Both the position numbers and the translations under genes were made by a program. From positions 2,294,001-2,358,000 of the forward strand of contig NZ_CP187259.1 in assembly GCF_049676595.1 (NCBI RefSeq): DNA of 64,000 nucleotides. Reading direction: 5' to 3'. Each line of letters starts with the position of its first letter. Position 1 is the stretch's first letter. Below, piece after piece: positions 34,400 through 43,111 of the stretch. This stretch comes from Methanocella_A sp049676595. Its GTDB lineage: Archaea > Halobacteriota > Methanocellia > Methanocellales > Methanocellaceae. The notes below the pieces were generated by a model. The model did not search any database and was not told the DNA's origin. It saw nothing but the letters and a program-made list of their open reading frames with translations.

Positions 34400-35434
34400 C
34401 TACTGGCTGTCAAGCAATATACGGTAGATTTCCTTAAGGTCTGCATAGGCCAGAGTCAGCTGCTTTTCAGCCTGTTGCAGCTCACCGAATCCTGCGTCGA
34501 AGTGCTGATCAGCATCGGCTGCGGAGGTGATGCGGTCAAAGCTCGCTTTTGCAGCACCGGAGTGCTGCGCTGCAGTATCTACATGAGCATCATAATCAGC
34601 GAGGAGCTGGTTCAGTTTTAAAGACTCGTTTGCATCAGTGTCGGCCGTTGCGATTTTTTGTCCGGCAAGTGCAGACACATCGCGGGCAGTAGCGATTTTC
34701 CTGTCGATGTCGTCGCAGGTAAGCAAGCCTGCGTCTCTCTTCAGGTCCGCCCGGAGTAGTTCGGTTTGCCTGTCGATGTCTGTAGCCATACCCTGAACAG
34801 TGCCACCATCAGATGTTGCCTGGAGGTCCCGGCCCATCTGCCTGTACCAGGCCATGTTTTCGTTCGCGTCCCCGATCAGGAGCGCTTTGTCGCCATCTGA
34901 GAGCCTGCTGTGGTTCACCATCTTTACGTAGATGTCAAGCTGAGTGAGGGCTACTTTGATCTTCCCGTCGGCCGCAGCTTTATCAGCCCGGGCTTTTTCT
35001 GCCTGCTGCTTCCCGTCGCCCGCAGGCACGGCACTAACTATTGCCGGAGCTGTTACTGTAGTGTTTTCACCGGGGCCGGATTTTACAGGCTTGTGAAGGT
35101 TGCCAATTTTGATCTTGCCGCTGTTTCCGGCGGTGCTGATCGGAGGAACCGGAGTGATCGTAGGAGTGGCTGCCGTCGAACTATTATTAGACTGAGTATC
35201 GGCGTCAGACTTTTTATCAGAGGAATTACCTGAGCCCTTATTTTCATTTGAAGCAGGCTTCTCTGATGCTGCCGGGCCATCGTCAGATTTCTTATCGTCG
35301 GCCTTGTCGCTGGCATTTGAGTCGTTCTTGTTATTGCCGCCTTTATCGGCGAAGACAGGGGCAGCCATGCCAGCCAGTAAAATAGTCAACATTATCGCAA
35401 GCGTCAGCATCTTACGGGTCATCATGCGAACCAT
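34400..35434 (-). CDS. Secreted helical protein, copy 2 of the divergent cassette
   Basis: 344 residues. A signal peptide (about 1-29, ending in APVFADK) precedes a low-complexity Lys/Asp/Ser/Asn region (about 30-120, KGGNNKNDSNASDKADDKKS). A helical C-terminal domain (about 150-344) aligns with the protein at 6817-8055: LLTCDDIDRKIATARDVSAL and LQQAEKQLTLAYADLKEIY. The divergent neighbour is again a membrane-anchored winged-helix regulator, 155 bases away. There is no membrane anchor at the C-terminus. The linker differs completely from copy 1 while the helical domain is kept, which points to the latter as the functional part. Confidence 0.7.
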   Translation of the reverse strand: MVRMMTRKMLTLAIMLTILLAGMAAPVFADKGGNNKNDSNASDKADDKKSDDGPAASEKPASNENKGSGNSSDKKSDADTQSNNSSTAATPTITPVPPISTAGNSGKIKIGNLHKPVKSGPGENTTVTAPAIVSAVPAGDGKQQAEKARADKAAADGKIKVALTQLDIYVKMVNHSRLSDGDKALLIGDANENMAWYRQMGRDLQATSDGGTVQGMATDIDRQTELLRADLKRDAGLLTCDDIDRKIATARDVSALAGQKIATADTDANESLKLNQLLADYDAHVDTAAQHSGAAKASFDRITSAADADQHFDAGFGELQQAEKQLTLAYADLKEIYRILLDSQ

Positions 35435-35589
35435 ATCCCGGCAAATTTTTTCCAGTCATATACCTTATTATCCAACGTATATATAATCATTCTACTTCAG
35501 TTGGCACCTCATGTAAAAGTGGCATAATTTGACCCATCTGGCTTCATAAAACTTTATCCGGGGCTTATTCACATTGAAAAAAAGTATTT

Positions 35590-36567
35590 ATGCGTTTACG
35601 CTTATATGTCAAATGTATGTCGAGGGTTGGTATAGGCGCAGCTTCAGCCAGGATTTTTTACCTGCTTACCATCTGTGCCACCCTTGGTTTGCTTGCCCTG
35701 CCGGCTGTCGCAATCGCCAGTTCCACGGTTCATGGGGAGGTATATGACTGGGCTACGTTTGACACGATGAATAACGCGGTCGTAGAAGTTTATTCGATGC
35801 CTGGTCAGACTTTTATCGAGCGTACGGTAGTAAAAACCGGCAACTACAGCTTTGACCTTCCCGCAGGTAACTACCTGATCTATGCAAAAGCAGGTACACC
35901 CGGCACTATCAGCGAGCTGTTAGTGACAGAAAACATCACGGTAACAGATAGCGGCGACTATACGATCGATCTTATCCTGTTTCCGCCGACAGGCCTGGAG
36001 TATCTGGAGGCGCTGAACGAGTCGGATATGAACTCGACCTCTTCCGGCCAGGTTGTCCAGCCGTCGGCTTCACCGCAGCCCGGCCCGACAGATAGCCTCC
36101 TGTACCCGGGAATAATCGCAGCCATTATTGTTGTGGCGGCTCTTGTCGGAGGCGCTTACCTGTACTCATCAAGGGCAAGGAAGAATCCGACTCAGGAGGC
36201 CATCGTGGCCCCGGGTGCGCCGCAGGCTGCCATGAAACAGGAAAAAATACCTCCCCGGGAAGAGGCCGCCGAGGAGGTAGATCTGCCAGAGGAAACCCAC
36301 GTGCTGGAGACCCACCAGCAATTGCAGGGTGGACATATCTACGATCCGTTGCTCCCTCCCGACTGCCGGGACGTCATTGTGATCCTGGAGAAAAATGGCG
36401 GCCGCATAACTCAGCTGGACCTGAGGAAGCTTTTGCCGTATTCCGAGGCTAAAGTGAGCCTGATTGTCTCGGACCTGGAAAACAGAGGCCTTATCAAGAA
36501 GATCAAGAAAGGCAGAGGAAATGTCCTCATCCTTAACAGGCCCGGGGAACATCCCCCGGAAAAATGA
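35590..36567 (+). CDS. Membrane-anchored winged-helix regulator, copy 2
   Basis: 325 residues, homologous to the protein at 8266-9249 from end to end. It has a signal peptide/N-terminal helix, a beta domain (SSTVHGEVYDWATFDTMNNA), a membrane helix (about 177-197), an acidic linker and a C-terminal winged helix (RITQLDLRKLLPYSEAKVSL, KKIKKGRGNVLIL). The DNA-binding domains of the two copies are nearly identical while the outer domains have diverged, so they could share operators but sense different signals (inference). ATG 35617 is an alternative start. It is followed 39 bases later by dphB, whose own binding site suggests independent translation. Confidence 0.78.
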   Translation: MRLRLYVKCMSRVGIGAASARIFYLLTICATLGLLALPAVAIASSTVHGEVYDWATFDTMNNAVVEVYSMPGQTFIERTVVKTGNYSFDLPAGNYLIYAKAGTPGTISELLVTENITVTDSGDYTIDLILFPPTGLEYLEALNESDMNSTSSGQVVQPSASPQPGPTDSLLYPGIIAAIIVVAALVGGAYLYSSRARKNPTQEAIVAPGAPQAAMKQEKIPPREEAAEEVDLPEETHVLETHQQLQGGHIYDPLLPPDCRDVIVILEKNGGRITQLDLRKLLPYSEAKVSLIVSDLENRGLIKKIKKGRGNVLILNRPGEHPPEK

Positions 36568-36606
36568 TATATAGTCCCGGGTGCATCAGATGATCGGTGC
36601 CACCTT

Positions 36607-37380
36607 ATGCTTACTTTTATCGGGCTTGGCCTGTACGACCAGAAAGACATTTCACTGAAAGGACTTGAGGCGATCCGGGAAGCCGACGTCGTCTACGCCG
36701 AGTTTTACACCTCCCGCCTGATGGGCGCTACGCTGGAGGACATGCAGGAGATCTATGGCAAACCTGTGAAAGTCCTGTTAAGAGAGGATGTAGAGCAGCA
36801 CCCCAAGGATACTGTTCTCGCCGATGCCGTGGATAAGAAAGTTGTATTTCTCACAGGCGGTGATGCCATGGTCGCCACTACGCACGTCGATCTCAGGCTC
36901 AGGGCCAGAAAGATGGGCATCGAGACCAGGCTGATTCACGGCGCCTCGATCCAGTCGGCGGTCTGCGGCCTCACGGGCTTGCAGAACTACAGGTTCGGAA
37001 AATCGGCTACGATCGCTTTCCCGTATAAGGACATCATATCCGACACCCCCTACGACACCATTACCATGAACAAGAAAAACGGCCTGCACACGCTGCTTTT
37101 CCTGGACATAGACAGGGAAAAGGGCTACATGACCGTGAACCGGGGCATAGAGCTGCTGCTGAAAGCTGAGGAACGCCGGAAAGAAGGCATAGTAGCTGGC
37201 GCCCTCTGCGTCGGCATAGCCAGGGCAGGTTCCCCCTCGCCTTGTGTGATGGCCGGAAAGATAGAGGATCTTAAAGCCTGTGATTTCGGGGGACCCCTGC
37301 ATATCATGGTGATGCCTGCGGACCTGCACTTCCTTGAGGAAGAGGCGCTACAGGACCTGGCCGGGCTAAAGCTAGGCTGA
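36607..37380 (+). CDS. dphB: Diphthine synthase
   Basis: 257 residues of the tetrapyrrole-methylase-like SAM fold: MLTFIGLGLYDQKDISLKGL at the start, LTGGDAMVATTHVDLRLRA (about 82-100), and GASIQSAVCGLTGLQNYRFG (about 116-135). The enzyme methylates the modified histidine of elongation factor 2 to give diphthine, the second step of diphthamide synthesis. Complete length for the archaeal enzyme. GGTG lies eight bases before ATG. Confidence 0.95.
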   Translation: MLTFIGLGLYDQKDISLKGLEAIREADVVYAEFYTSRLMGATLEDMQEIYGKPVKVLLREDVEQHPKDTVLADAVDKKVVFLTGGDAMVATTHVDLRLRARKMGIETRLIHGASIQSAVCGLTGLQNYRFGKSATIAFPYKDIISDTPYDTITMNKKNGLHTLLFLDIDREKGYMTVNRGIELLLKAEERRKEGIVAGALCVGIARAGSPSPCVMAGKIEDLKACDFGGPLHIMVMPADLHFLEEEALQDLAGLKLG

Positions 37381-37398
37381 AGCCCGGCTTCTTAAGGC

Positions 37399-38025
37399 TT
37401 ACGAGCCGGACTTCCCGAGGATGCTCCCCATCAGACTAGACATGTCTTGCCATGCCTGACCGCTGGTCGTGCCGGAACTGCCGACGTCCCCGGTGGACGT
37501 CGGTGTAGACTGTTGCTGGGACGATTGCAGGTCATCGGAAGTCGGCAGCATTTCCAGGGCTGTCCTGATGAAGGACCGTTTAGTCTTGACGTAGACATCC
37601 ATATACATGCTCTTGAACTTGACAACCTCGGAAACGCTGCCCGTGAAGCCCTGGTAACTGGCGTCTACCCGGATGGTATCCCCGACCTGGACGCCGGGCA
37701 CTTTAAACATGTAAAGGTCACCGGCAGTTGTTTTGCCCATGTACTTCTCGTTTAAGTATATGCTTACCTCGGCACCGCTCACCGGTATTTTGTCCAGGTA
37801 CACGTTGCCCGACACCGAGAGCGTAAACGGGCCGTCGGATGCCTGGGCTGCATCCTGGGGCGACACCAGAGTGGTCTGGGGTCGCAGGCTATTGACCATC
37901 GGCATGCTGAACAGGTTCGGGAAAGAGAACGCCGCCGTTCCGGCGGACGCCGTTCCGGCGGACGCCGTTCCGGCGACGAGCGTCACCAATAGGAAAGCGC
38001 TTGCTAGTAAATGTATCAGTTTCAT
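37399..38025 (-). CDS. Exported protein with beta domain and repeat-expanded signal region
   Basis: 208 residues. A signal peptide (about 1-22) is followed by three copies of a 15-base repeat encoding GTASA (37931-37975 region), directly at the cleavage site. A beta domain (about 65-150, SVSGNVYLDKIPVSGAEVSI) resembles carboxypeptidase-regulatory-like domains. The tail is Ser/Thr/Gln-rich. GAGGTG precedes the ATG. It is convergent with dphB. No function is assignable; the design agrees with the other surface proteins in the window. Confidence 0.68.
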   Translation of the reverse strand: MKLIHLLASAFLLVTLVAGTASAGTASAGTAAFSFPNLFSMPMVNSLRPQTTLVSPQDAAQASDGPFTLSVSGNVYLDKIPVSGAEVSIYLNEKYMGKTTAGDLYMFKVPGVQVGDTIRVDASYQGFTGSVSEVVKFKSMYMDVYVKTKRSFIRTALEMLPTSDDLQSSQQQSTPTSTGDVGSSGTTSGQAWQDMSSLMGSILGKSGS

Positions 38026-38236
38026 AACATACCCACCTCGATCCGCTGATGGCTGGAGCGAAGTATTACCTCACAAATAAATATAATATTATTAATTATA
38101 TAAATATATCTTAAACTATGCGTAGAGAGACTGGTTTTTCACCTCTCGGGTGGTATCTGCCAGCCATACTGGCAGCCCCAGTACAAGTGCCCTGAAACTA
38201 AAAGGATTATATAACGTGGGAACTCTATTACTGTTA

Positions 38237-39823
38237 ATGATAGGCTCGGTAGGGGTAATATTTGGAGAAACCGGGTCCCATGAGTTCAAGTTCGCAGTCA
38301 GCGATCCGGCAGGTGTGCGCCGCACGGACTACGTAAAGGTCTGGCACGCAACCGATGGCTGGGTGCTTGGCCAGGTCCTGTCCATGACACGATCATCCGA
38401 TGGCTTCGGGCTGGCAGAGGCGATTAGCGAAGGGACCGGCCACAGCGTGCAGAAGAACGCAGACAGGATAGTAGCGAAAGCCATCGTCATCGGTGCCAGA
38501 GACGCACAGGGATTACTCAGGACGCCCAAAACGCCCTTCTGCCCGGGGGACCGGGTGTACCCGGCGGACAGCGAACTGATCATCGGTACTCTGGGGCTCA
38601 CCCAGGGCGGCGCTTACATAGGCTTTCTGGATGGTACGAACCTCCAGGTGATGGTCGACCGGAACAAGCTAGTCCAGAAGCACTGCAGTATCCTGGCCAT
38701 GACCGGCAGCGGAAAATCGTATACCGCCGCAGTGATCATGGAAGAGATGCTCGAGAAAGAAATTCCGCTGCTCATCATCGATCCCCACGGGGAGTACGCC
38801 TCGCTCAAGCAGGCGAACGACGACTGCGATATAGCCGACCTGTGCCAGAGGTTCGGAGTCGAGGCCAGGGGCTACGATAATGTAACGATCTACACCCCGG
38901 CGAACCTGAAGATCAACGATTACGCGGATAAAACCCTCCGCCTCAACGGCAGGAACCTGAAGCCCGGCGAGATCATCGATTATATGGGCGGCGACCTGAA
39001 CGGCTCGGAGATCGGCCTGATCTACGAGGCGGTCGGAGAGATCAAAAACGACCGCATGAATTACACGCTGGCCGATATCCTGCGCGAAGTCGGATCGATG
39101 AAGAGCAACATGAAGTGGTCGGTCATCAACAAGCTGGAGCCGCTGGTGGCGGCAGAGTTCCTGGCTGACAAACCCACGCCTCTGGAGGAGCTTTTCACGA
39201 AAGGCAGGGCGGCCATCATCGACATGAAAGGCGTCAACCCCGACGTTCAGCAGGTAATAGTAGCCAGGCTGCTCTCGATGCTGTTCGAAGCGAGAAAGGC
39301 AGGCACTGTACCGGCAGGCATCGTCGTCGTCGAAGAAGCCCACAACTTCTGCCCGGAGAGAGGATTCCTGAAAACGACCAGCAGCGACGTGCTCAGGACC
39401 ATCGCTTCCGAAGGCCGAAAGTTCGGCATGGGTCTGCTCATCGTCTCCCAGCGCCCTGCCAAAGTAGACAAAAACGTGCTCTCCCAGTGCAGCACCCAGG
39501 TGATCATGAGAGTCACCAACCCTAACGACCTGAAGGCAATCACCAAGAGCCTGGAAGGAATCAGCTCTGAGCTGGAAGAAGAGATCAAGAGGCTTCCACC
39601 CGGCGTTGCACTGCTGGTCAACCCCGACATCCCTATGCCGGTCATGGTGCAGGTCCGGGTCAGGCGAAGCAGGCACGGAGGGCTGTCGGCAGAAGTTTCC
39701 GAGGACGAAGTCGATGTGCCTATAGAGGAGCCGGTAGAAGCGAAGCCAGTCCCGGTGGCGGCGGAACAGCCGAAAAAAGGCATTACAGAAAGCCTGTTCC
39801 ACAGGATGTTCGGAAGGCGTTAG
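38237..39823 (+). CDS. herA: HerA-type hexameric DNA translocase/helicase
   Basis: 528 residues from ATG 38237. A TATATAA-like box about 30 bases upstream suggests a leaderless message; the frame is open to 38150. The N-terminal HAS-barrel (VGVIFGETGSHEFKFAVSD) is followed by a FtsK/VirB4-type ATPase with Walker A AMTGSGKSYTA (about 154-164), Walker B GIVVVEEAHNF and the sensor SQRPAKVDKNVLSQC. HerA works with nuclease NurA, Mre11 and Rad50 in resecting DNA ends. NurA is not adjacent; a DUF357 gene follows after one base. The 415-codon antisense frame is a shadow. Confidence 0.88.
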   Translation: MIGSVGVIFGETGSHEFKFAVSDPAGVRRTDYVKVWHATDGWVLGQVLSMTRSSDGFGLAEAISEGTGHSVQKNADRIVAKAIVIGARDAQGLLRTPKTPFCPGDRVYPADSELIIGTLGLTQGGAYIGFLDGTNLQVMVDRNKLVQKHCSILAMTGSGKSYTAAVIMEEMLEKEIPLLIIDPHGEYASLKQANDDCDIADLCQRFGVEARGYDNVTIYTPANLKINDYADKTLRLNGRNLKPGEIIDYMGGDLNGSEIGLIYEAVGEIKNDRMNYTLADILREVGSMKSNMKWSVINKLEPLVAAEFLADKPTPLEELFTKGRAAIIDMKGVNPDVQQVIVARLLSMLFEARKAGTVPAGIVVVEEAHNFCPERGFLKTTSSDVLRTIASEGRKFGMGLLIVSQRPAKVDKNVLSQCSTQVIMRVTNPNDLKAITKSLEGISSELEEEIKRLPPGVALLVNPDIPMPVMVQVRVRRSRHGGLSAEVSEDEVDVPIEEPVEAKPVPVAAEQPKKGITESLFHRMFGRR

Positions 39824-39824
39824 C

Positions 39825-40106
39825 ATGGCTGCAGATCTGGCGGAAAAAGTGGCGAGATACCAGAAGCTGCTCCGGGCAGCTCTCGACGATGTGAAGAAGA
39901 CGACGCCTGAAGGCACTCACCTGAACAGGGTGGCTGATGACTATCTCAACATGGCCCAATGTTACTATGACGACGGCAGCAATTTCATTAAAGAGAACGA
40001 CCCGGTCAACGCCCTCGTCTGCTTCAGCTACGGGCACGCGTGGCTGGATGCAGGCGTTCGCCTCGGAGTATTTGCGGTGACCAACAGAGAGCTGTTCGCT
40101 GCGTAG
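39825..40106 (+). CDS. DUF357 family protein
   Basis: 93 residues, helical, of the archaea-specific DUF357 family: NRVADDYLNMAQCYYDDGSN and NALVCFSYGHAWLDAGVRLG. The fold is a TPR-like helical bundle. The start codon begins one base after the herA stop, so the two are almost certainly cotranscribed and possibly translationally coupled. This suggests a helper role in HerA-linked DNA transactions (inference). Confidence 0.85.
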   Translation: MAADLAEKVARYQKLLRAALDDVKKTTPEGTHLNRVADDYLNMAQCYYDDGSNFIKENDPVNALVCFSYGHAWLDAGVRLGVFAVTNRELFAA

Positions 40107-40277
40107 GTCCCGGAATAATTAAATACCTCGACCTTATTTCTATATCCCCGGTCAAGATCGGAATGCGATGTATTAAATCATCGGAAAGCGTACATCTCAT
40201 ATCTAACGGATAATCGAGAATAGGCGCCCGTCTTTTTCATGCGAGACTGGTAGGAAGAAAATACGAGGTAGTTAATA

Positions 40278-40622
40278 ATGCCAAATTATAAAGTAGTACT
40301 TGAGGCGGCCTGGATTGTCAAGGAAGCCAAATCGGTAGACGATGCGATGAGCGTGGCCATTTCAGAGGCCGGTAAGAGGCTGAACGCTGCAAAGATGGAC
40401 TATGTCGAAGTAGAGGTAGGAGGCACTTTCTGCCCCTTCTGCGGAGAACCCTTCGACAGCGTGTTTGTAGTGGCCGGTACGGGCATAATCGGACTACTCC
40501 TGGAGATGAAGGTGTTCAACGCCGAAACCAAGGAGCATGCAGAGCGTATCGCCCGCAAAGGTATCGGCAAAGCGCTCAAAGACGTGCCGCTGAAGGTCGT
40601 CGACATCACCGAAGCAGAGTAG
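40278..40622 (+). CDS. DUF555/UPF0212 family protein
   Basis: 114 residues of a small archaeal family. MPNYKVVLEAAWIVKEAKSV at the start and FCPFCGEPFDSVFVVAGTGI (about 51-70) with a CPFC metal-binding or redox pair. Soluble. GAGGTAG precedes the ATG. The stop codon lies in a four-fold AGAGT repeat. The activity of the family is unknown. Confidence 0.85.
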   Translation: MPNYKVVLEAAWIVKEAKSVDDAMSVAISEAGKRLNAAKMDYVEVEVGGTFCPFCGEPFDSVFVVAGTGIIGLLLEMKVFNAETKEHAERIARKGIGKALKDVPLKVVDITEAE

Positions 40623-40635
40623 AGTAGAGTAGAGT
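40616..40635. repeat. (AGAGT)4 microsatellite across a stop codon
   Basis: Four perfect AGAGT units begin in the last sense codons of the DUF555 gene and supply TAG stops in successive frames. Slippage here would change little in the protein. Confidence 0.8.
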
Positions 40636-40704
40636 AGTTTAAGCAGGAGCGATTCTAGTACGGCCAACGGATACTTTTCACGGTCTGCCATCGCCCAGAG
40701 GGTC

Positions 40705-42489
40705 ATGCGGCTCAGGCGAAAGAAAAAGCGCCGAAAGGGCATGGAAGAGCAGCTGGCAAGCTATGCTGACTATATCTTCGAAGCCCCCGACTGGAAACTA
40801 TCCCTCGCAGTTATAGTCATCCTGGCCGTAGTCGTCGGAGCGGTTTCATTCCCCGGATCCTGGAAGTCGGACGTTTTCCAGGGTATCATGCTCCTCGGAG
40901 TACCGGCAGTTCTGGCAGCGATCGTGACCAAACCGGTATCCCAGATTTTCGGCAGGAACATGACCTATAACAGGTCTATGTTGATAGCCCTCTTTTCCCT
41001 GGTCATAGTCTGCATAGCCAGCCTGATCATGGGCCTGTACTCGTACATCACCAACACACCCTATAATTACACAGGCTTAGCGCTCAGCCTGTCGCTGATC
41101 TTCGCGCTGCGGATGCTGATCCTGCTGGGGATCTCCGTCAACAGCCTGCCGAAGGTCCTGATACCCGCCTCCATCCAGACTCTGCTTGGCGGACTCTTAC
41201 TGGTCTACTATGCCAGGAATTTCGAGGTTGCCTTCGATCTGATCGTATCAAGTACCATTTTCGTATTCGCTGCAGTAGTTTTCGTCAAGTACGTAGACTA
41301 CCCGATGGTCAAGTCCTTTGGAGTAAGCAGCTTCGACTTCGTCCAGGACTTCATTGCCCACATCACTGAAGGTTCCCAGGACATGGAAGACTTTTTCGAG
41401 AAGATCGGGGAATCCATAGATGCGCCTGTCAGCGTGGTAGCATTCAAGCGGCCTGACGAGTCTGTCAAGGCCATCATCATCACACCGTATGTTCATCCGG
41501 GCCCGATGGGTGAAATCGGCGGAGGTAACCTGCCGGCGGTTATCGCAGCCGCCTTTCCGGGAAATACAGTGCTCGTGCCCCACGGGACTGCCTCCCACGA
41601 CTTCAACCCGGTAACGGCCGACGAGTCGATTAAGGTGATCGAGGCCGCCAAAAAGGCGCTGGCCCGCATCAGGTACGGTGAAACTGCCACAAAGTCGATC
41701 AGGAAGAACGTCGGCGACAGCAAAGTCCTGGGCCAGCGGTTCGGGGACTCGGTCTTCCTCGTATCGACTCGCGCCCCTACGACAACGGACGACATCGAGT
41801 TCTCCGTCGGCTTCACCGCGATGGCCGAAGCCAGGGTAGCCGGCTCCAGATATGCCACCATCATTGATGCCCACAACTGTATGGAGCCCCTGGCGACACC
41901 GATCGAGCCAGGTTCCCGGGATTCGTACAACATCATCCGGGCAGCGGCCAACACTTCAAAGCATCTGCTGTCCTTAGAGGCGGATAAGCTCCTGGTCGGA
42001 GTGGCGAGCTCGCCCCCGATCTGCACGAGGCTGGAGGGTATGGGAGACCTGGGTATCTGTGTGGCTGTCGTCGAAACTCAGGGCCAGCGGACCGCTTACA
42101 TCGTCATAGACGGCAACAACATGATCACGGGATTGCGGGAAAAGATCGTGGAAAGGCTGCCTGTGGACGAGGCAGAGGTCATGACAACTGATACCCACGT
42201 AGTCAATACTCTGTCGGGCGTGAACTACGTAGGCCAGAACCTCGACTGCGACGTGCTGATCGCTAAGATCGCCGAGCTGGTCGACAGGGCGATAACAGAC
42301 CTCGAGCCAGTCAGCGTGGGCATGGAAATCGAGATAGCCGAGAACATTCGCGTGTTCGGCTCTCACAAGATCGCCAAGCTTGCCAGTACGGCTAACGCCA
42401 TGGTAGCCATGGCAGGGGCCTTTGCCGCTGCTGTGATCGTAGCCGCGCTCTCGCTGACCATTTTAATCCTCACCTTCGTGAGGTTTTAG
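40705..42489 (+). CDS. DUF2070 family membrane protein
   Basis: 594 residues. Six or seven membrane helices (about 30-200) are followed by a large soluble domain with HPGPMGEIGGGNLPAVIA and LVPHGTASHDFNP (about 260-300), then a C-terminal hairpin membrane anchor (about 565-592). This is the archaeal DUF2070 family. Conserved His/Asp/Gly clusters suggest a hydrolase-like or metal site, but no reaction is known. The start at 40705 gives a very basic N-terminus (MRLRRKKKRRKG); ATG 40741 is an equally plausible start. Confidence 0.82.
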   Translation: MRLRRKKKRRKGMEEQLASYADYIFEAPDWKLSLAVIVILAVVVGAVSFPGSWKSDVFQGIMLLGVPAVLAAIVTKPVSQIFGRNMTYNRSMLIALFSLVIVCIASLIMGLYSYITNTPYNYTGLALSLSLIFALRMLILLGISVNSLPKVLIPASIQTLLGGLLLVYYARNFEVAFDLIVSSTIFVFAAVVFVKYVDYPMVKSFGVSSFDFVQDFIAHITEGSQDMEDFFEKIGESIDAPVSVVAFKRPDESVKAIIITPYVHPGPMGEIGGGNLPAVIAAAFPGNTVLVPHGTASHDFNPVTADESIKVIEAAKKALARIRYGETATKSIRKNVGDSKVLGQRFGDSVFLVSTRAPTTTDDIEFSVGFTAMAEARVAGSRYATIIDAHNCMEPLATPIEPGSRDSYNIIRAAANTSKHLLSLEADKLLVGVASSPPICTRLEGMGDLGICVAVVETQGQRTAYIVIDGNNMITGLREKIVERLPVDEAEVMTTDTHVVNTLSGVNYVGQNLDCDVLIAKIAELVDRAITDLEPVSVGMEIEIAENIRVFGSHKIAKLASTANAMVAMAGAFAAAVIVAALSLTILILTFVRF

Positions 42490-42521
42490 GTACAGGATTT
42501 AAACCCGGGAGAGTAACAGAC

Positions 42522-43088
42522 ATGGGGGAAGACATGGACCGGATGACCGAGATCTTATGCAAGATCGACGACGTGCTCAGATGCCCGAGATGCGACCTGT
42601 CCCTCTCCAGGACTAACGTCGTTATCGGCTCGGGGCCGCTCGACGCTAAAATCATGCTGATCGGCGAAGCGCCGGGCAGAAACGAAGATAAACAGGGTAA
42701 GCCCTTCGTAGGCGCGGCCGGCCGGGTTCTGAACACAGTCCTGGAAGGCGCCGGCATCCGCCGGGAAGACGTATACATCGCCAACGTGGTCAAATGCAGG
42801 CCGCCGGAGAACCGGGTCCCGAAGAAGGACGAGATCGAGGCATGCAGTGTCTACCTGAAAAAGCAGCTCGAAGTAATCTCTCCCGCTTTCGTCGTCCTGC
42901 TCGGCAAGACAGCCGCCGAATCGTTCCTCGGCCGCAAAGTAGCCATGGCCCAGGAGCACGGCAAACCCTTCAAGCATAACGACAGAATGGTGATGATCAC
43001 CTACCACCCGGCCGCAATTATATACAATAGAAAACTTAAAGAGGCCATCGAATCTGATTTTGAAGGCATCATAGCCAGTATGCCGTGA
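42522..43088 (+). CDS. Family 4 uracil-DNA glycosylase
   Basis: 188 residues. GEAPGRNEDKQGKPFVGAAG (about 47-66) is the family-4 catalytic motif and ITYHPAAIIYN the second active-site motif. Four Cys (CPRC near 25, KCRPP near 89, ACSVY near 107) match the [4Fe-4S] cluster ligands. It removes uracil arising from cytosine deamination in DNA. ATG 42534, closely preceded by a GGGGGAAG, is an alternative start. Confidence 0.88.
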   Translation: MGEDMDRMTEILCKIDDVLRCPRCDLSLSRTNVVIGSGPLDAKIMLIGEAPGRNEDKQGKPFVGAAGRVLNTVLEGAGIRREDVYIANVVKCRPPENRVPKKDEIEACSVYLKKQLEVISPAFVVLLGKTAAESFLGRKVAMAQEHGKPFKHNDRMVMITYHPAAIIYNRKLKEAIESDFEGIIASMP

Positions 43089-43111
43089 AGTACCAATCAC
43101 GATATTTAATA

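Noticed and set aside
38669..39916. 415-codon minus-strand open frame
   Set aside because: Antisense to herA, whose ATPase motifs are all intact.
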